From the NCBI GenBank assembly GCA_007280825.1, contig QYQI01000012.1, positions 1-5,450 on the forward strand: DNA of 5,450 bases, given 5' to 3'. A program made the position numbers and the translations under genes. Position 1 is the first letter of the stretch. Every line of letters starts with the position of its first letter. The stretch is from Ignavibacteriales bacterium. GTDB taxonomy: Bacteria > Bacteroidota > Ignavibacteria > Ignavibacteriales > Melioribacteraceae. The notes below the pieces were generated by a model. The model made no database searches and was not told where the DNA came from. It saw only the letters and a list, made by a program, of their open reading frames with translations. Shown piece by piece: positions 1-5,450 of the stretch.

Positions 1-67
1 ATATATTATTATATAAACTGATTTTGTTTGAATTAAAAATCTAATAAATTCAATACATAAAAAAAAC

Positions 68-74
68 AAAGGTG
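68..74 (+). promoter_or_regulatory. Ribosome binding site of the DUF2911 gene
   Basis: AAAGGTG lies five bases before the ATG at 80 and is a fair Shine-Dalgarno match. It supports that start codon. The other genes in the window have no comparable site, which fits a Bacteroidota-type genome. The 67 bases before it are very AT-rich and show no promoter I can place with confidence. Confidence 0.5.
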
Positions 75-79
75 AAAAT

Positions 80-658
80 ATGAGATTTAATAAATTCTTT
101 ATAGCAGCAATTTCATTTCTAATAATTCTTTCAATTACAACAATTGCTCAACAAGAAAATAAACCGAGACAAAGTCTTAAAGCCAGCGTCTCTCAAAGAA
201 TTGGAGTTGACAACGATATTACAATCATTTACAGCAGACCTGGTGTTAAAGGAAGAAAAATTTGGGACGATCTTGTTCCTTATGGATTAGCTCCGGGTAA
301 TAAAAACTCCAACAATAATCCTTTCCCATGGAGAGGTGGCGCTAACGAAAATACTACTATCGAATTCGGTAAAGATGTAACTGTTGAAGGTAATAAATTA
401 CCGGCCGGTAAATACGGTCTTCATTTTATCCCGGGAGAAAAATACTGGGTAATTATCTTTAGCAAGAATAACTCAAATTGGGGAAGCTTCACATACGACC
501 AAAAGGATGATGCTCTTCGAATTACCGTTACTGCAGCTAAAGTCCCGTTTGAAGAATGGCTTACGTATGGTTTTGATGATTTAAATGGTAATTCTGCAAC
601 AGCATTTCTGAAATGGGAAGAATTAAAAGTTCCATTTAAAATTGCGACAGTTAAATAA
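80..658 (+). CDS. Secreted DUF2911 family protein
   Basis: This 192-residue protein begins with a Sec signal peptide: basic MRFNK, a hydrophobic core at about 6-20, and a likely cleavage after TTIA at residue 23. The mature part matches my memory of the DUF2911 family, with YSRPGVKGRKIW at 51-62, LVPYG at 65-69, GANENTT at 87-93, LPAGKYGLH at 107-115, WGSFTYD at 134-140 and a final beta-rich segment. An Asn/Pro-rich stretch of about 12 residues (71-83) sits between LVPYG and the W-R-x-G-A-N motif, where short family members are more direct. The function is unknown; family members are small exported beta-rich proteins common in Bacteroidota. It is probably periplasmic, as there is no lipobox and no C-terminal sorting domain. 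The next gene lies 58 bases downstream on the same strand, but I see no functional link. The family call is firm, but no function can be assigned. Confidence 0.88.
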   Translation: MRFNKFFIAAISFLIILSITTIAQQENKPRQSLKASVSQRIGVDNDITIIYSRPGVKGRKIWDDLVPYGLAPGNKNSNNNPFPWRGGANENTTIEFGKDVTVEGNKLPAGKYGLHFIPGEKYWVIIFSKNNSNWGSFTYDQKDDALRITVTAAKVPFEEWLTYGFDDLNGNSATAFLKWEELKVPFKIATVK

Positions 659-688
659 AAAAATAATTCATGTATTTTTAGTTACGAT

Positions 689-694
689 TATAAT
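689..694 (+). promoter_or_regulatory. Possible -10 element before the aldolase gene
   Basis: A perfect TATAAT lies 22 bases before the aldolase ATG in the 58-base gap. The expected -35 position (about 666-671) holds only a weak match, and in DNA this AT-rich a TATAAT can occur by chance. If real, the aldolase can be transcribed independently of the DUF2911 gene. Confidence 0.3.
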
Positions 695-716
695 AGAATA
701 ATTATTTCGGTTATAA

Positions 717-1490
717 ATGAAACAAAGTTTATTTACACTTAAGCAGGATATAGTTGAGGTCGGGAAAAGAATGTATGCCCGCGGTTATGTTGCCTCGAAT
801 GACGGCAATATAAGTGCGCGTCTTGATGATAACAGATTTTTAGTTACTCCAACTGGCGTTAGCAAAGGGTTTATGAAACCCGAAGATCTAATTGTTGTTA
901 ATATTGAAGGAAAAGTTTTATCAGGAATTAAGAAACCGTCTTCTGAAGTTTTTATGCATCTCCAAGTTTATAAAGACAGGCCCGATGTTAACAGTGTTTG
1001 CCATGCTCATCCACCTTATGCTACAGGATTTGCAGTTGCCGGAATACCATTGGATAAATGTGTTCTTCCCGAAGTGATTATAACGCTAGGATCAATTCCA
1101 CTTATTGAATACGGCACTCCGGGAACGGAAGAACTTTACCGTCCGGCAACAAAACTGTTAAAAGATTACGATGCATTTCTTCTTGCAAATCACGGTGCAC
1201 TTACAGTAGGTACAGATGTAATTAATGCTTATCACAAAATGGAAACGCTGGAACATTTCGCGCAGATTGCTTTTGTTGCTAACCAGCTTGGTTATCTCAA
1301 TACACTAAATAAAGAACAAGTGCAGAAACTTAAAGATCAAAGAGAGAAATTTGGAATAAGAACTACCGTCGGATGTGTTACTAGCGAAGATGACTCGCGC
1401 TCTACAGAACATACGCCGCAATCAAATATGATGAATGATGATCTGATAAAAAAAATTACAGACGAGGTACTAAAACAAATTCGTAAATAA
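717..1490 (+). CDS. Class II aldolase, fuculose/rhamnulose-phosphate type, with C-terminal tail
   Basis: This is a 257-residue zinc-dependent class II aldolase/adducin-fold enzyme. Relatives cleave L-fuculose-1-phosphate or L-rhamnulose-1-phosphate to dihydroxyacetone phosphate and L-lactaldehyde. Visible motifs are SNDGNIS at 27-33, TPTGVSKG at 44-51 (phosphate binding), KPSSE at 73-77 with the catalytic Glu77, HAH with zinc ligands His96 and His98, and NHG with His159. These match Glu73, His92, His94 and His155 of E. coli FucA with a constant offset of four. The catalytic domain ends near residue 214, about the full length of FucA. Residues 215-240 form a polar linker rich in S, T, D, E and N, and 241-257 form an amphipathic helix. 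Such tails are known on microcompartment-targeted aldolases. The start at 717 has no clear ribosome binding site, but the first helix begins directly there. Substrate specificity cannot be settled from sequence; other aldolase or decarboxylase activities of this superfamily are possible. Confidence 0.88.
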   Translation: MKQSLFTLKQDIVEVGKRMYARGYVASNDGNISARLDDNRFLVTPTGVSKGFMKPEDLIVVNIEGKVLSGIKKPSSEVFMHLQVYKDRPDVNSVCHAHPPYATGFAVAGIPLDKCVLPEVIITLGSIPLIEYGTPGTEELYRPATKLLKDYDAFLLANHGALTVGTDVINAYHKMETLEHFAQIAFVANQLGYLNTLNKEQVQKLKDQREKFGIRTTVGCVTSEDDSRSTEHTPQSNMMNDDLIKKITDEVLKQIRK

Positions 1491-1501
1491 TTATTTACGA
1501 A
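1480..1501. terminator. Perfect inverted repeat between convergent genes, possible bidirectional terminator
   Basis: Arms TTCGTAAAT and ATTTACGAA are exact complements around an AATT centre, giving a 9-bp stem that includes the last codons and stop of the aldolase gene. It lies 18 bases from the stop of the convergent ATPase gene. On the minus strand it is followed by a T-rich run (ATTTGTTTTAG). On the plus strand T-rich sequence comes only about 10 bases later. The stem is AT-rich and weak, so termination is an inference from position and symmetry. Confidence 0.4.
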
Positions 1502-1519
1502 AATAAAATGTTTCTAGAT

Positions 1520-2536
1520 TTATTTATTTTTTAAGTATTTGATTAATTCACCGATAGAATAAAACAAAACTGATTGCGAATTAAAATTGAGATTCCAAAT
1601 TAATTTCCCGTCGTTTCTATCAATCTGAATTGAGCCATCTACTTTTTCATTACCATCTGTTGAAATCCCAATTCTTTCAAGTGCGCGTTCCGTCCAAATC
1701 ACATCAATCTTATTCCCCTTTACTTGAATTTTTGTGTCCGCAATTCGGTTCATTTTGAATATTCCCCGCTGAGGATGGAACTTAATTTCTTTTTTGTTAA
1801 ATGCTTTTTCAAAGTGTCCATTCAGCACCAGATCTTCCGGAGAATCAACCTCTATTTTTTGATCTTTTGTTATGAGCCAAACTATATCTGCTGTTTGTAA
1901 AGCGAGATCGAGATCATGAGAAGAAAAGATAATGGATTTATTAAACTGTTTAATCAATGACCTGAGCATATTCAAAATTTCAATTCTTGTTGGAATATCT
2001 AGAAATGCAGTTGGTTCATCTAAAAGAATTATGGAAGTATCTTGAGCTAAAGCTCTTGCAATCATAACCTTTTGTTTGAATCCGTCACTAAGCTCGGTAA
2101 ACATTTTTTCTTTGTATGGAGTTAAGCCGGTTATTTCTAAAACATTATTAATTACCTTATGATCATTCTCACTTAACATTCCCAGCCAATTGTTATGCGG
2201 ATACCGGCCCATACTTACAACTGAATGAACAGATACTTCTCCAATATTTAAATTTTCCGTCAGAACAATACTAAGAACTTTAGCAAGTTGAGATCTCTCG
2301 TATGAATTGATTGATTTTCCATTTATAAAAAAATCACCTCTGATTGGTCTTTGAACACCGGTTAAAGTTCTTAATAATGTTGATTTTCCAAAACCATTTT
2401 GTCCAAGCAAACAAATTAATTCTCCTCTTTCAACCGATAGATTTAAATTATCTAACAATATTAAATCGGTAGATTTTTTTCTCTTATAACCAATAGCTAA
2501 ATCTTTTGTATATAATATTGGTGTGGATTCCATCAT
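1520..2536 (-). CDS. btuD: Cobalamin ABC transporter ATP-binding protein (BtuD/FecE type)
   Basis: This is the cytoplasmic ATPase expected to power corrinoid import through the neighbouring permease. Counting from the ATG at 2536 (338 residues), Walker A is GQNGFGKST at 45-53, the signature is LSDGF at 149-153, Walker B is IILLDE at 169-174 with Asp173 and Glu174, and the switch His is His207. The Q-loop region reads VLTE (91-94), so the usual Gln is absent. I recall this variant from other Bacteroidota FecE-type ATPases. After the ABC domain (ending near 250) comes a C-terminal extension of roughly 85 residues; its motifs include WTERALERIGI and a final SIGELIKYLKNK. BtuD and FecE are about 250 residues and lack this part. 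The frame is open up to a TTG at 2551, but the ATG at 2536 begins one base after the permease stop, which suggests translational coupling, so I prefer it; ATG 2533 is equally possible. The cobalamin assignment rests on the operon riboswitch, because the protein alone only indicates the iron-siderophore/heme/B12 class. Confidence 0.88.
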   Translation of the reverse strand: MMESTPILYTKDLAIGYKRKKSTDLILLDNLNLSVERGELICLLGQNGFGKSTLLRTLTGVQRPIRGDFFINGKSINSYERSQLAKVLSIVLTENLNIGEVSVHSVVSMGRYPHNNWLGMLSENDHKVINNVLEITGLTPYKEKMFTELSDGFKQKVMIARALAQDTSIILLDEPTAFLDIPTRIEILNMLRSLIKQFNKSIIFSSHDLDLALQTADIVWLITKDQKIEVDSPEDLVLNGHFEKAFNKKEIKFHPQRGIFKMNRIADTKIQVKGNKIDVIWTERALERIGISTDGNEKVDGSIQIDRNDGKLIWNLNFNSQSVLFYSIGELIKYLKNK

Positions 2537-2537
2537 A

Positions 2538-2981
2538 TTATTCCATGGCAAAAGAGTGTTTAACTTTTCTCTGTTGAATAATAATCCAAATTACTACCGG
2601 TGCGCCAACAAGTGAAGTTACTACGTTAATCGGAATTGTCTGTTCGTGCCAAATTAATTGTGAGATAATATCACAAAGAAGCGCAAGAATGCTTCCAACG
2701 ATACATACAGCAGGAATCAATATTTTATGATCGAACTCACCTAAAGTTTTTCTCGTAATATGCGGCACGGCAATACCGATAAAAGCAATCGGACCGCAAA
2801 ACGCTGTAATTACGCCGCCGAGAATACCAACTGCAACAACTATCAATAATCGTATTGCTTTTATATTGACGCCCATACTAATTGCATAATTTTCGCCGAG
2901 CAAAAGAAGGTTCAAAGGTTTTGACAAAAGAAAAGCAATAACAAGGCCAAATAATATAATTGGGATCAAAAGAAATAAATC
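2538..2981 (-). CDS. btuC: Cobalamin ABC transporter permease, C-terminal part after a frameshift
   Basis: This is the second half of a FecCD-family inner-membrane permease, separated from its first half by a one-base frame change. The reading frame resumes at the GAT codon at 2981 (DLFLLIPII...). The first usable start within it is only a TTG at 2969, so an independent protein is unlikely. Visible features are several membrane segments, the cytoplasmic stretch LNLLLLGENYAISMGV that is conserved in the family, the ATPase-contacting GPIAFIGIAVPHITR, and the family's terminal motif IPINVVTSLVGAPVVIWI. The end is intact: the stop (2538-2540) lies one base from the ATPase ATG. Together with the upstream part this makes about 350 residues, close to normal for BtuC/FecD proteins. 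If the frameshift is real and not bypassed, the transporter lacks its ATPase-docking half. Confidence 0.85.
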   Translation of the reverse strand, partial: DLFLLIPIILFGLVIAFLLSKPLNLLLLGENYAISMGVNIKAIRLLIVVAVGILGGVITAFCGPIAFIGIAVPHITRKTLGEFDHKILIPAVCIVGSILALLCDIISQLIWHEQTIPINVVTSLVGAPVVIWIIIQQRKVKHSFAME

Positions 2982-2990
2982 ATTTCCAAA
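2980..2990 (-). other. Frameshift junction inside the permease gene
   Basis: The upstream frame reads I-W-K and then stops at TGA (2980-2982). The downstream frame is blocked by a TAA at 2991-2993. Both frames are therefore open together only over these 11 bases, where the strand reads TTTGGAAATGA. Removing one A from the AAA at 2983-2985 restores TGG AAT GAT (W-N-D), a natural continuation for this family. A +1 slip on AAA before the TGA would give W-K-D. The sequence does not tell a sequencing or assembly indel, a true mutation and programmed frameshifting apart. Confidence 0.8.
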
Positions 2991-3591
2991 TTACATTTCC
3001 AAAATTGCCCATACCCCATATTACATATCCTTGCAGGTTTTCAGGTGAGCTAAAATATTTTAATATACTTTCGAGAGCGCCGATTATATACCCAAGCATC
3101 AAACCGAAAATAAGTAATGTAATATTGCTGCTTACTTTTTTTGAAACAAAAGTTATTAATAATAAAATCACGGCAGCACCAATTCCAGCGGCGATAGTAA
3201 TACCAATTTTATTTAATAAGCCATTTAAGAAAAACAGATTTATACCTATCGAACCGGCGGTTAATACTACCAATGCAACGCCAAAGCTCGCACCGGAACT
3301 TATTCCGAGAACAAAAGGATCTGCCAACGGATTTCTAAAAAAAGTTTGCATTAATAATCCGCTGACAGAGAGAGCGCTTCCCGCTAAAATTGCTGTTATT
3401 GCTTTTGGAATTCTAAATTCTGTTATGATAGTATTCCAAACAGGATTTCCGGAAGATGAACCTGTTAGTACACTCAGCGCTTCACTGAACGGTATTCTCA
3501 CTGAACCAAGAACTATATCAAAAAAGAAAGAAAGTCCCAGCAATAAAAAAAGAAATGCTGCAATAATTTTTTTTCTTTTTAGAATAGACAT
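2980..3591 (-). CDS. btuC: Cobalamin ABC transporter permease, N-terminal part, frameshifted
   Basis: This is the first 203 residues of a FecCD-family permease (BtuC type) that forms the membrane channel for corrinoid import. It begins with basic MSILKRKK and a first membrane segment at about 9-29. The family core follows: RIPKAITAILAG at 60-71, GSALSVSGLLMQ at 71-82, RNPLADP at 86-92 and GISSGASFG at 96-104, then further membrane segments. The end, GYVIWGMGNFGNVIWK, is the point where family members continue with a D-L-x-x-L-x-P-type segment. That segment is present in the next frame, so the stop at 2980 is premature. The ATG at 3591 starts three bases after the stop of the binding-protein gene, as expected in a tightly packed operon. 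Substrate assignment to cobalamin comes from the upstream riboswitch. The gene may be non-functional in this genome if the frameshift is genuine. Confidence 0.88.
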   Translation of the reverse strand: MSILKRKKIIAAFLFLLLGLSFFFDIVLGSVRIPFSEALSVLTGSSSGNPVWNTIITEFRIPKAITAILAGSALSVSGLLMQTFFRNPLADPFVLGISSGASFGVALVVLTAGSIGINLFFLNGLLNKIGITIAAGIGAAVILLLITFVSKKVSSNITLLIFGLMLGYIIGALESILKYFSSPENLQGYVIWGMGNFGNVIWK

Positions 3592-3594
3592 TAA

Positions 3595-4773
3595 TTATTC
3601 CGAAATTCTTTTATAATATTTGAATTTATATTCCGGCAGAACTTCCGGGTGAAATATTTTAATTAGATCACTTAATACCAGATCGCAATTGATAACACCT
3701 GTTTCCCAATATTCATAAAAACCAAATTTGTTTAACGAAGCGTTATTGTTAAAAATATTCTTTGTACGGAATGCTTTAAATTTAGAATTACGCGGATCAT
3801 TTTTAAAAACATCGCTAAGCTTAGTCCAAAAAAGTACATTCACCCAAAAATCTGCATCGTGAGCTTTTTCAAAAATTTGTTCATAATTCAATTTTAAACT
3901 TCCGGCTGATCTGTCCTGTTTCCACAAATACTCTGCACCGGCATCGTTTAATAGTTTTGACATATAACTATTCCCGCCGGGTTCGTACCAAACTCCGCCT
4001 AATTCTGCTTCTGTAAATACTGTAGGTTTGTAAGTAATATTTTGAGTAAGCTTCGTCAGTTTATTATATCGTTCTGCAATACTATCAAAAACTTCATTTG
4101 CTTCTTTTTCTTTATCGAAAAATGCTGCGACAAATTTTATCCATTCTGCTCTTGCCAAAGGAGAATTTTCCAAATGAAATATTCCTGATGCAATATGAAT
4201 TCCATTTTTAATAAGTTTCTGATCACCATCAATATATGGATTGCCATTACCGTAAGTGAATAATAAATCCGGATTGAGACTGAAAACTTTTTCGACGTTA
4301 AGACTGTATGAATCACCAACTTCAGTAATTTTTCCGCTCTCAATTAATTTCCATGCATTAGCAGAACAGATATATTTTGAATTATCTACAGCAAGGATTT
4401 TGTCTGTTAAATTTAGTTTATCAAGAAATCCTACATAGATGGAAGTTAATACTATTGCGGTATTGATAGGCGTCCTAATTACTTGTGCATGTTCATAACC
4501 TTTAGGTATACTAACATTTTTAGAAAGTAGGAGATATTGAAATATTTCTTCTCTTCTTTTATCTGGTGCAAATACATTTATGACTTTTGCACTATCAAGA
4601 TATTTTATTTCAAAACTTTTAGAGTATTCAATCTTTAACTGATCTTTGTAAATTGATCTATCGTTCTGTTTATTTTTAATTGTGCTGTTGGAAGTATTGG
4701 AATCGGTACAAGAATTAAAGAAATAAATAAGACCAATAAGAATTACAATTCTAATATTTCTGATAAGATTCAT
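3595..4773 (-). CDS. btuF: Cobalamin ABC transporter substrate-binding lipoprotein (BtuF type)
   Basis: This 392-residue periplasmic-binding protein of the BtuF/FepB fold should capture cobalamin or another corrinoid and deliver it to the permease. The N-terminus has a basic start (MNLIRNIR), a hydrophobic core at 9-19 and a lipobox-like FNSC with Cys22, so it is probably a lipoprotein. A polar linker follows to about residue 40. The first lobe holds TAIVLTSIYVGFLDKLNLTDKI (105-126), VGDSYSLNVEKVFSLNPDLLFTYG (152-175). The second lobe holds AELGGVWYEPGGNSYMSKLLNDAG (256-279). The C-terminus, DLIKIFHPEVLPEYKFKYYK, is typical of Bacteroidota members. It is longer than E. coli BtuF (about 266 residues) because of the N-terminal linker and inserts. 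It is the first gene after the cobalamin riboswitch and is followed after three bases by the permease. No Shine-Dalgarno is visible before the ATG. By itself the protein would only be called iron-complex/B12 type; the riboswitch narrows this. Confidence 0.88.
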   Translation of the reverse strand: MNLIRNIRIVILIGLIYFFNSCTDSNTSNSTIKNKQNDRSIYKDQLKIEYSKSFEIKYLDSAKVINVFAPDKRREEIFQYLLLSKNVSIPKGYEHAQVIRTPINTAIVLTSIYVGFLDKLNLTDKILAVDNSKYICSANAWKLIESGKITEVGDSYSLNVEKVFSLNPDLLFTYGNGNPYIDGDQKLIKNGIHIASGIFHLENSPLARAEWIKFVAAFFDKEKEANEVFDSIAERYNKLTKLTQNITYKPTVFTEAELGGVWYEPGGNSYMSKLLNDAGAEYLWKQDRSAGSLKLNYEQIFEKAHDADFWVNVLFWTKLSDVFKNDPRNSKFKAFRTKNIFNNNASLNKFGFYEYWETGVINCDLVLSDLIKIFHPEVLPEYKFKYYKRISE

Positions 4774-4891
4774 ATTACTTTATAATCACTTTAAGAATTA
4801 AAAAATAAACAGGTATAAAGTTTTAAGAAGGATTTAAGTAGTGTGTCGAGATACAAATCGTTCTTAGCTTTTTACCCGAAAGCATTCGATT
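4774..4891 (-). promoter_or_regulatory. Leader between riboswitch aptamer and binding-protein gene (expression platform)
   Basis: This 118-base AT-rich stretch should contain the switch that couples cobalamin binding to expression. Just after the aptamer, a short hairpin can form at 4877-4888 (CGAA, loop TGCT, TTCG on the minus strand); its position suits the regulatory hairpin that follows many cobalamin aptamers. I see no intrinsic terminator with a T-tract and no strong Shine-Dalgarno to be sequestered, so the mechanism is more likely translational or Rho-dependent than intrinsic termination. No gene is visible here on either strand. Confidence 0.4.
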
Positions 4892-5073
4892 AAACAATAA
4901 CGGCAGGTCTTCTGACTCGCTTCCTTTTACCGGCCTTCACATTCCTTAGATGGAACATTGACCAAGGTTGGTAAACAGTTTTAATGAAGCTTACAGCAGC
5001 GGGTACTGTTAAGGATTTTCACCTTATTCCCTTTTAACTCAATTGCAGGAAATGCAATTGGCGACCATTATTT
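4892..5073 (-). ncRNA. Cobalamin (vitamin B12) riboswitch aptamer
   Basis: Read on the minus strand, the conserved core AAAAGGGAAUAAGGUGAAAA (5016-5035) appears first. It is followed by AUCCUUAACAGUACCCGCUG and CUGUAAGC, the typical series of a cobalamin aptamer. The 3' end carries a B12 box, GAGUCAGAAGACCUGCCG (4901-4918), one base off the usual form. Pairings I can draw are a closing P1 stem of nine pairs with G-U wobbles (5065-5073 with 4892-4900), an 8-bp arm CAATTGCA/TGCAATTG (5040-5060), and a 5-bp hairpin UAAGG/CCUUA (5010-5026). The aptamer is complete and lies 118 bases before the binding-protein ATG on the same strand. It should repress the btuF-btuC-btuD operon when adenosyl- or methylcobalamin is plentiful. 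Confidence 0.95.
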
Positions 5074-5081
5074 ATAAGTGT

Positions 5082-5110
5082 AATATATATTTATCTTATT
5101 CTTTGAACAA
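5082..5110 (-). promoter_or_regulatory. Predicted promoter of the riboswitch-btu operon
   Basis: On the minus strand a TTGTTC (5105-5110) and a TATATT (5082-5087) are separated by exactly 17 bases. A start about seven bases downstream falls near 5075, almost exactly where the riboswitch P1 stem begins (5073). The fit between promoter spacing and the aptamer start supports it, though the DNA is AT-rich and Bacteroidota promoters can differ from this consensus. Confidence 0.45.
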
Positions 5111-5348
5111 ATATTTTTAATTTCAACTTACTTTACTTCTTACTTTTCTTTTATTCAAAAGAAAAATGAACATTCGCTTTATTGTAACCTTTCAACCGTC
5201 TTCTGAATGAACTACTCAGTAATTTATTTGCTTCGTTCAGCATAGATTTCGGAATTATTACATCATTTAAGAATTTACAACGAATCTCATAGATTGTGAA
5301 TTGAAATATTGTTCCGAACGTTTTGTTTATTTTCGGTCTTTGATTTTA
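5111..5348. other. Intergenic region without recognisable gene
   Basis: This AT-rich stretch lies between the end of the histidine kinase gene and the predicted btu promoter. I find no convincing coding frame, RNA gene or known regulatory motif on either strand. The only structure is an A/T-only-looking inverted repeat, TTTTCTTTT and AAAAGAAAA around ATTC (5144-5165), without a T-tract in the expected direction. Confidence 0.5.
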
Positions 5349-5450
5349 CTATAAGGGAAGCGTGAAAATAAATTTGCTTCCTTTTCCGGGTATGCTTTCA
5401 ATCCATATTTTGCCATTGTTCCGTTCAACAAACTCTTTACAGAGGATTAA
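5349..5450 (-). CDS. Sensor histidine kinase, C-terminal end (partial)
   Basis: These are the last 33 codons and TAG stop of a gene that begins beyond the right edge. The translation contains CKEFVERNNGKIWIES followed by IPGKGSKFIFTLPL. This is the end of a GHKL-type ATP-binding domain of two-component sensor kinases: the last helix, the G-G/N-K-I-W-x-E-S strand, the G2 box GKGSKF and the closing FTLP strand. There is no receiver domain after it, because the protein stops just past FTLPL. Input domains, signal and partner regulator are outside the window. It is on the same strand as the btu operon, but about 275 bases and a likely separate promoter divide them, so co-regulation is not implied. 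Confidence 0.85.
   Translation of the reverse strand, partial: LILCKEFVERNNGKIWIESIPGKGSKFIFTLPL

Noticed and set aside
892..1077. A 61-codon frame inside the aldolase gene
   Set aside because: It lies wholly within the well-supported aldolase in another frame and has no ribosome binding site or recognisable motif.
2537..2551. TTG at 2551 as the ATPase start
   Set aside because: It would overlap the permease end by 14 bases with a rare start codon, while ATG codons at 2536 and 2533 lie immediately after the permease stop.
2960..3616. A 218-codon open frame on the plus strand opposite the permease
   Set aside because: It runs antisense to a clear FecCD permease, and its translation has no recognisable domain. 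It is a by-product of the coding strand's composition.
4137..4438. Short open frames on both strands inside the binding-protein gene
   Set aside because: Both overlap the binding-protein coding region in other frames and show no domain, so they are treated as chance frames.
5144..5165. Inverted repeat TTTTCTTTT/AAAAGAAAA as terminator of the histidine kinase gene
   Set aside because: It lies about 180 bases beyond the kinase stop, the stem is almost all A-T, and no T-tract follows on the minus strand. Low-complexity symmetry is the simpler reading.
1..5450. Mobile element, CRISPR array, tRNA or defence system
   Set aside because: I saw no transposase or integrase, no regularly spaced repeats, no tRNA-like cloverleaf and no defence-gene motifs. 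The window is a metabolic and transport region.

Overview
The window looks like a piece of an AT-rich Bacteroidota/Ignavibacteria-type chromosome. The support is indirect: low GC, mostly no Shine-Dalgarno sequences, a DUF2911 protein, and a Bacteroidota-style cobalamin ABC cassette with VLTE and LSDG motif variants in the ATPase. The exact lineage cannot be fixed from sequence alone.

Left part, plus strand (1-1490): a secreted DUF2911 protein (80-658) is followed after 58 bases by a zinc-dependent class II aldolase of the fuculose/rhamnulose-phosphate type (717-1490). The aldolase has all expected catalytic residues. It also has a roughly 43-residue C-terminal tail: a polar linker and then a short amphipathic helix. 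This resembles the encapsulation peptides that target enzymes into bacterial microcompartments. No shell protein gene is inside the window.

Middle and right part, minus strand (1520-5073): a cobalamin riboswitch (4892-5073), with a good promoter just upstream, heads a compact operon. It encodes a lipoprotein substrate-binding protein (BtuF-like), a FecCD/BtuC-type permease and a BtuD-type ATPase, with gene junctions of 3 and 1 bases. The riboswitch makes vitamin B12 or a related corrinoid the likely substrate, rather than iron-siderophore or heme. The permease gene is broken by a one-base frameshift near 2980-2990; both halves are otherwise intact, so this is a sequencing indel, a recent mutation or a frameshifting site. 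The operon converges on the aldolase gene, and a perfect inverted repeat over the aldolase stop codon may terminate both transcripts.

Right edge (5349-5450, minus): the last 33 codons of a sensor histidine kinase. Between it and the riboswitch lie about 275 AT-rich bases with no gene.

There is no clearly new multi-gene system here. The two points most worth following are the microcompartment-style tail on the aldolase and the frameshift in the B12 permease.
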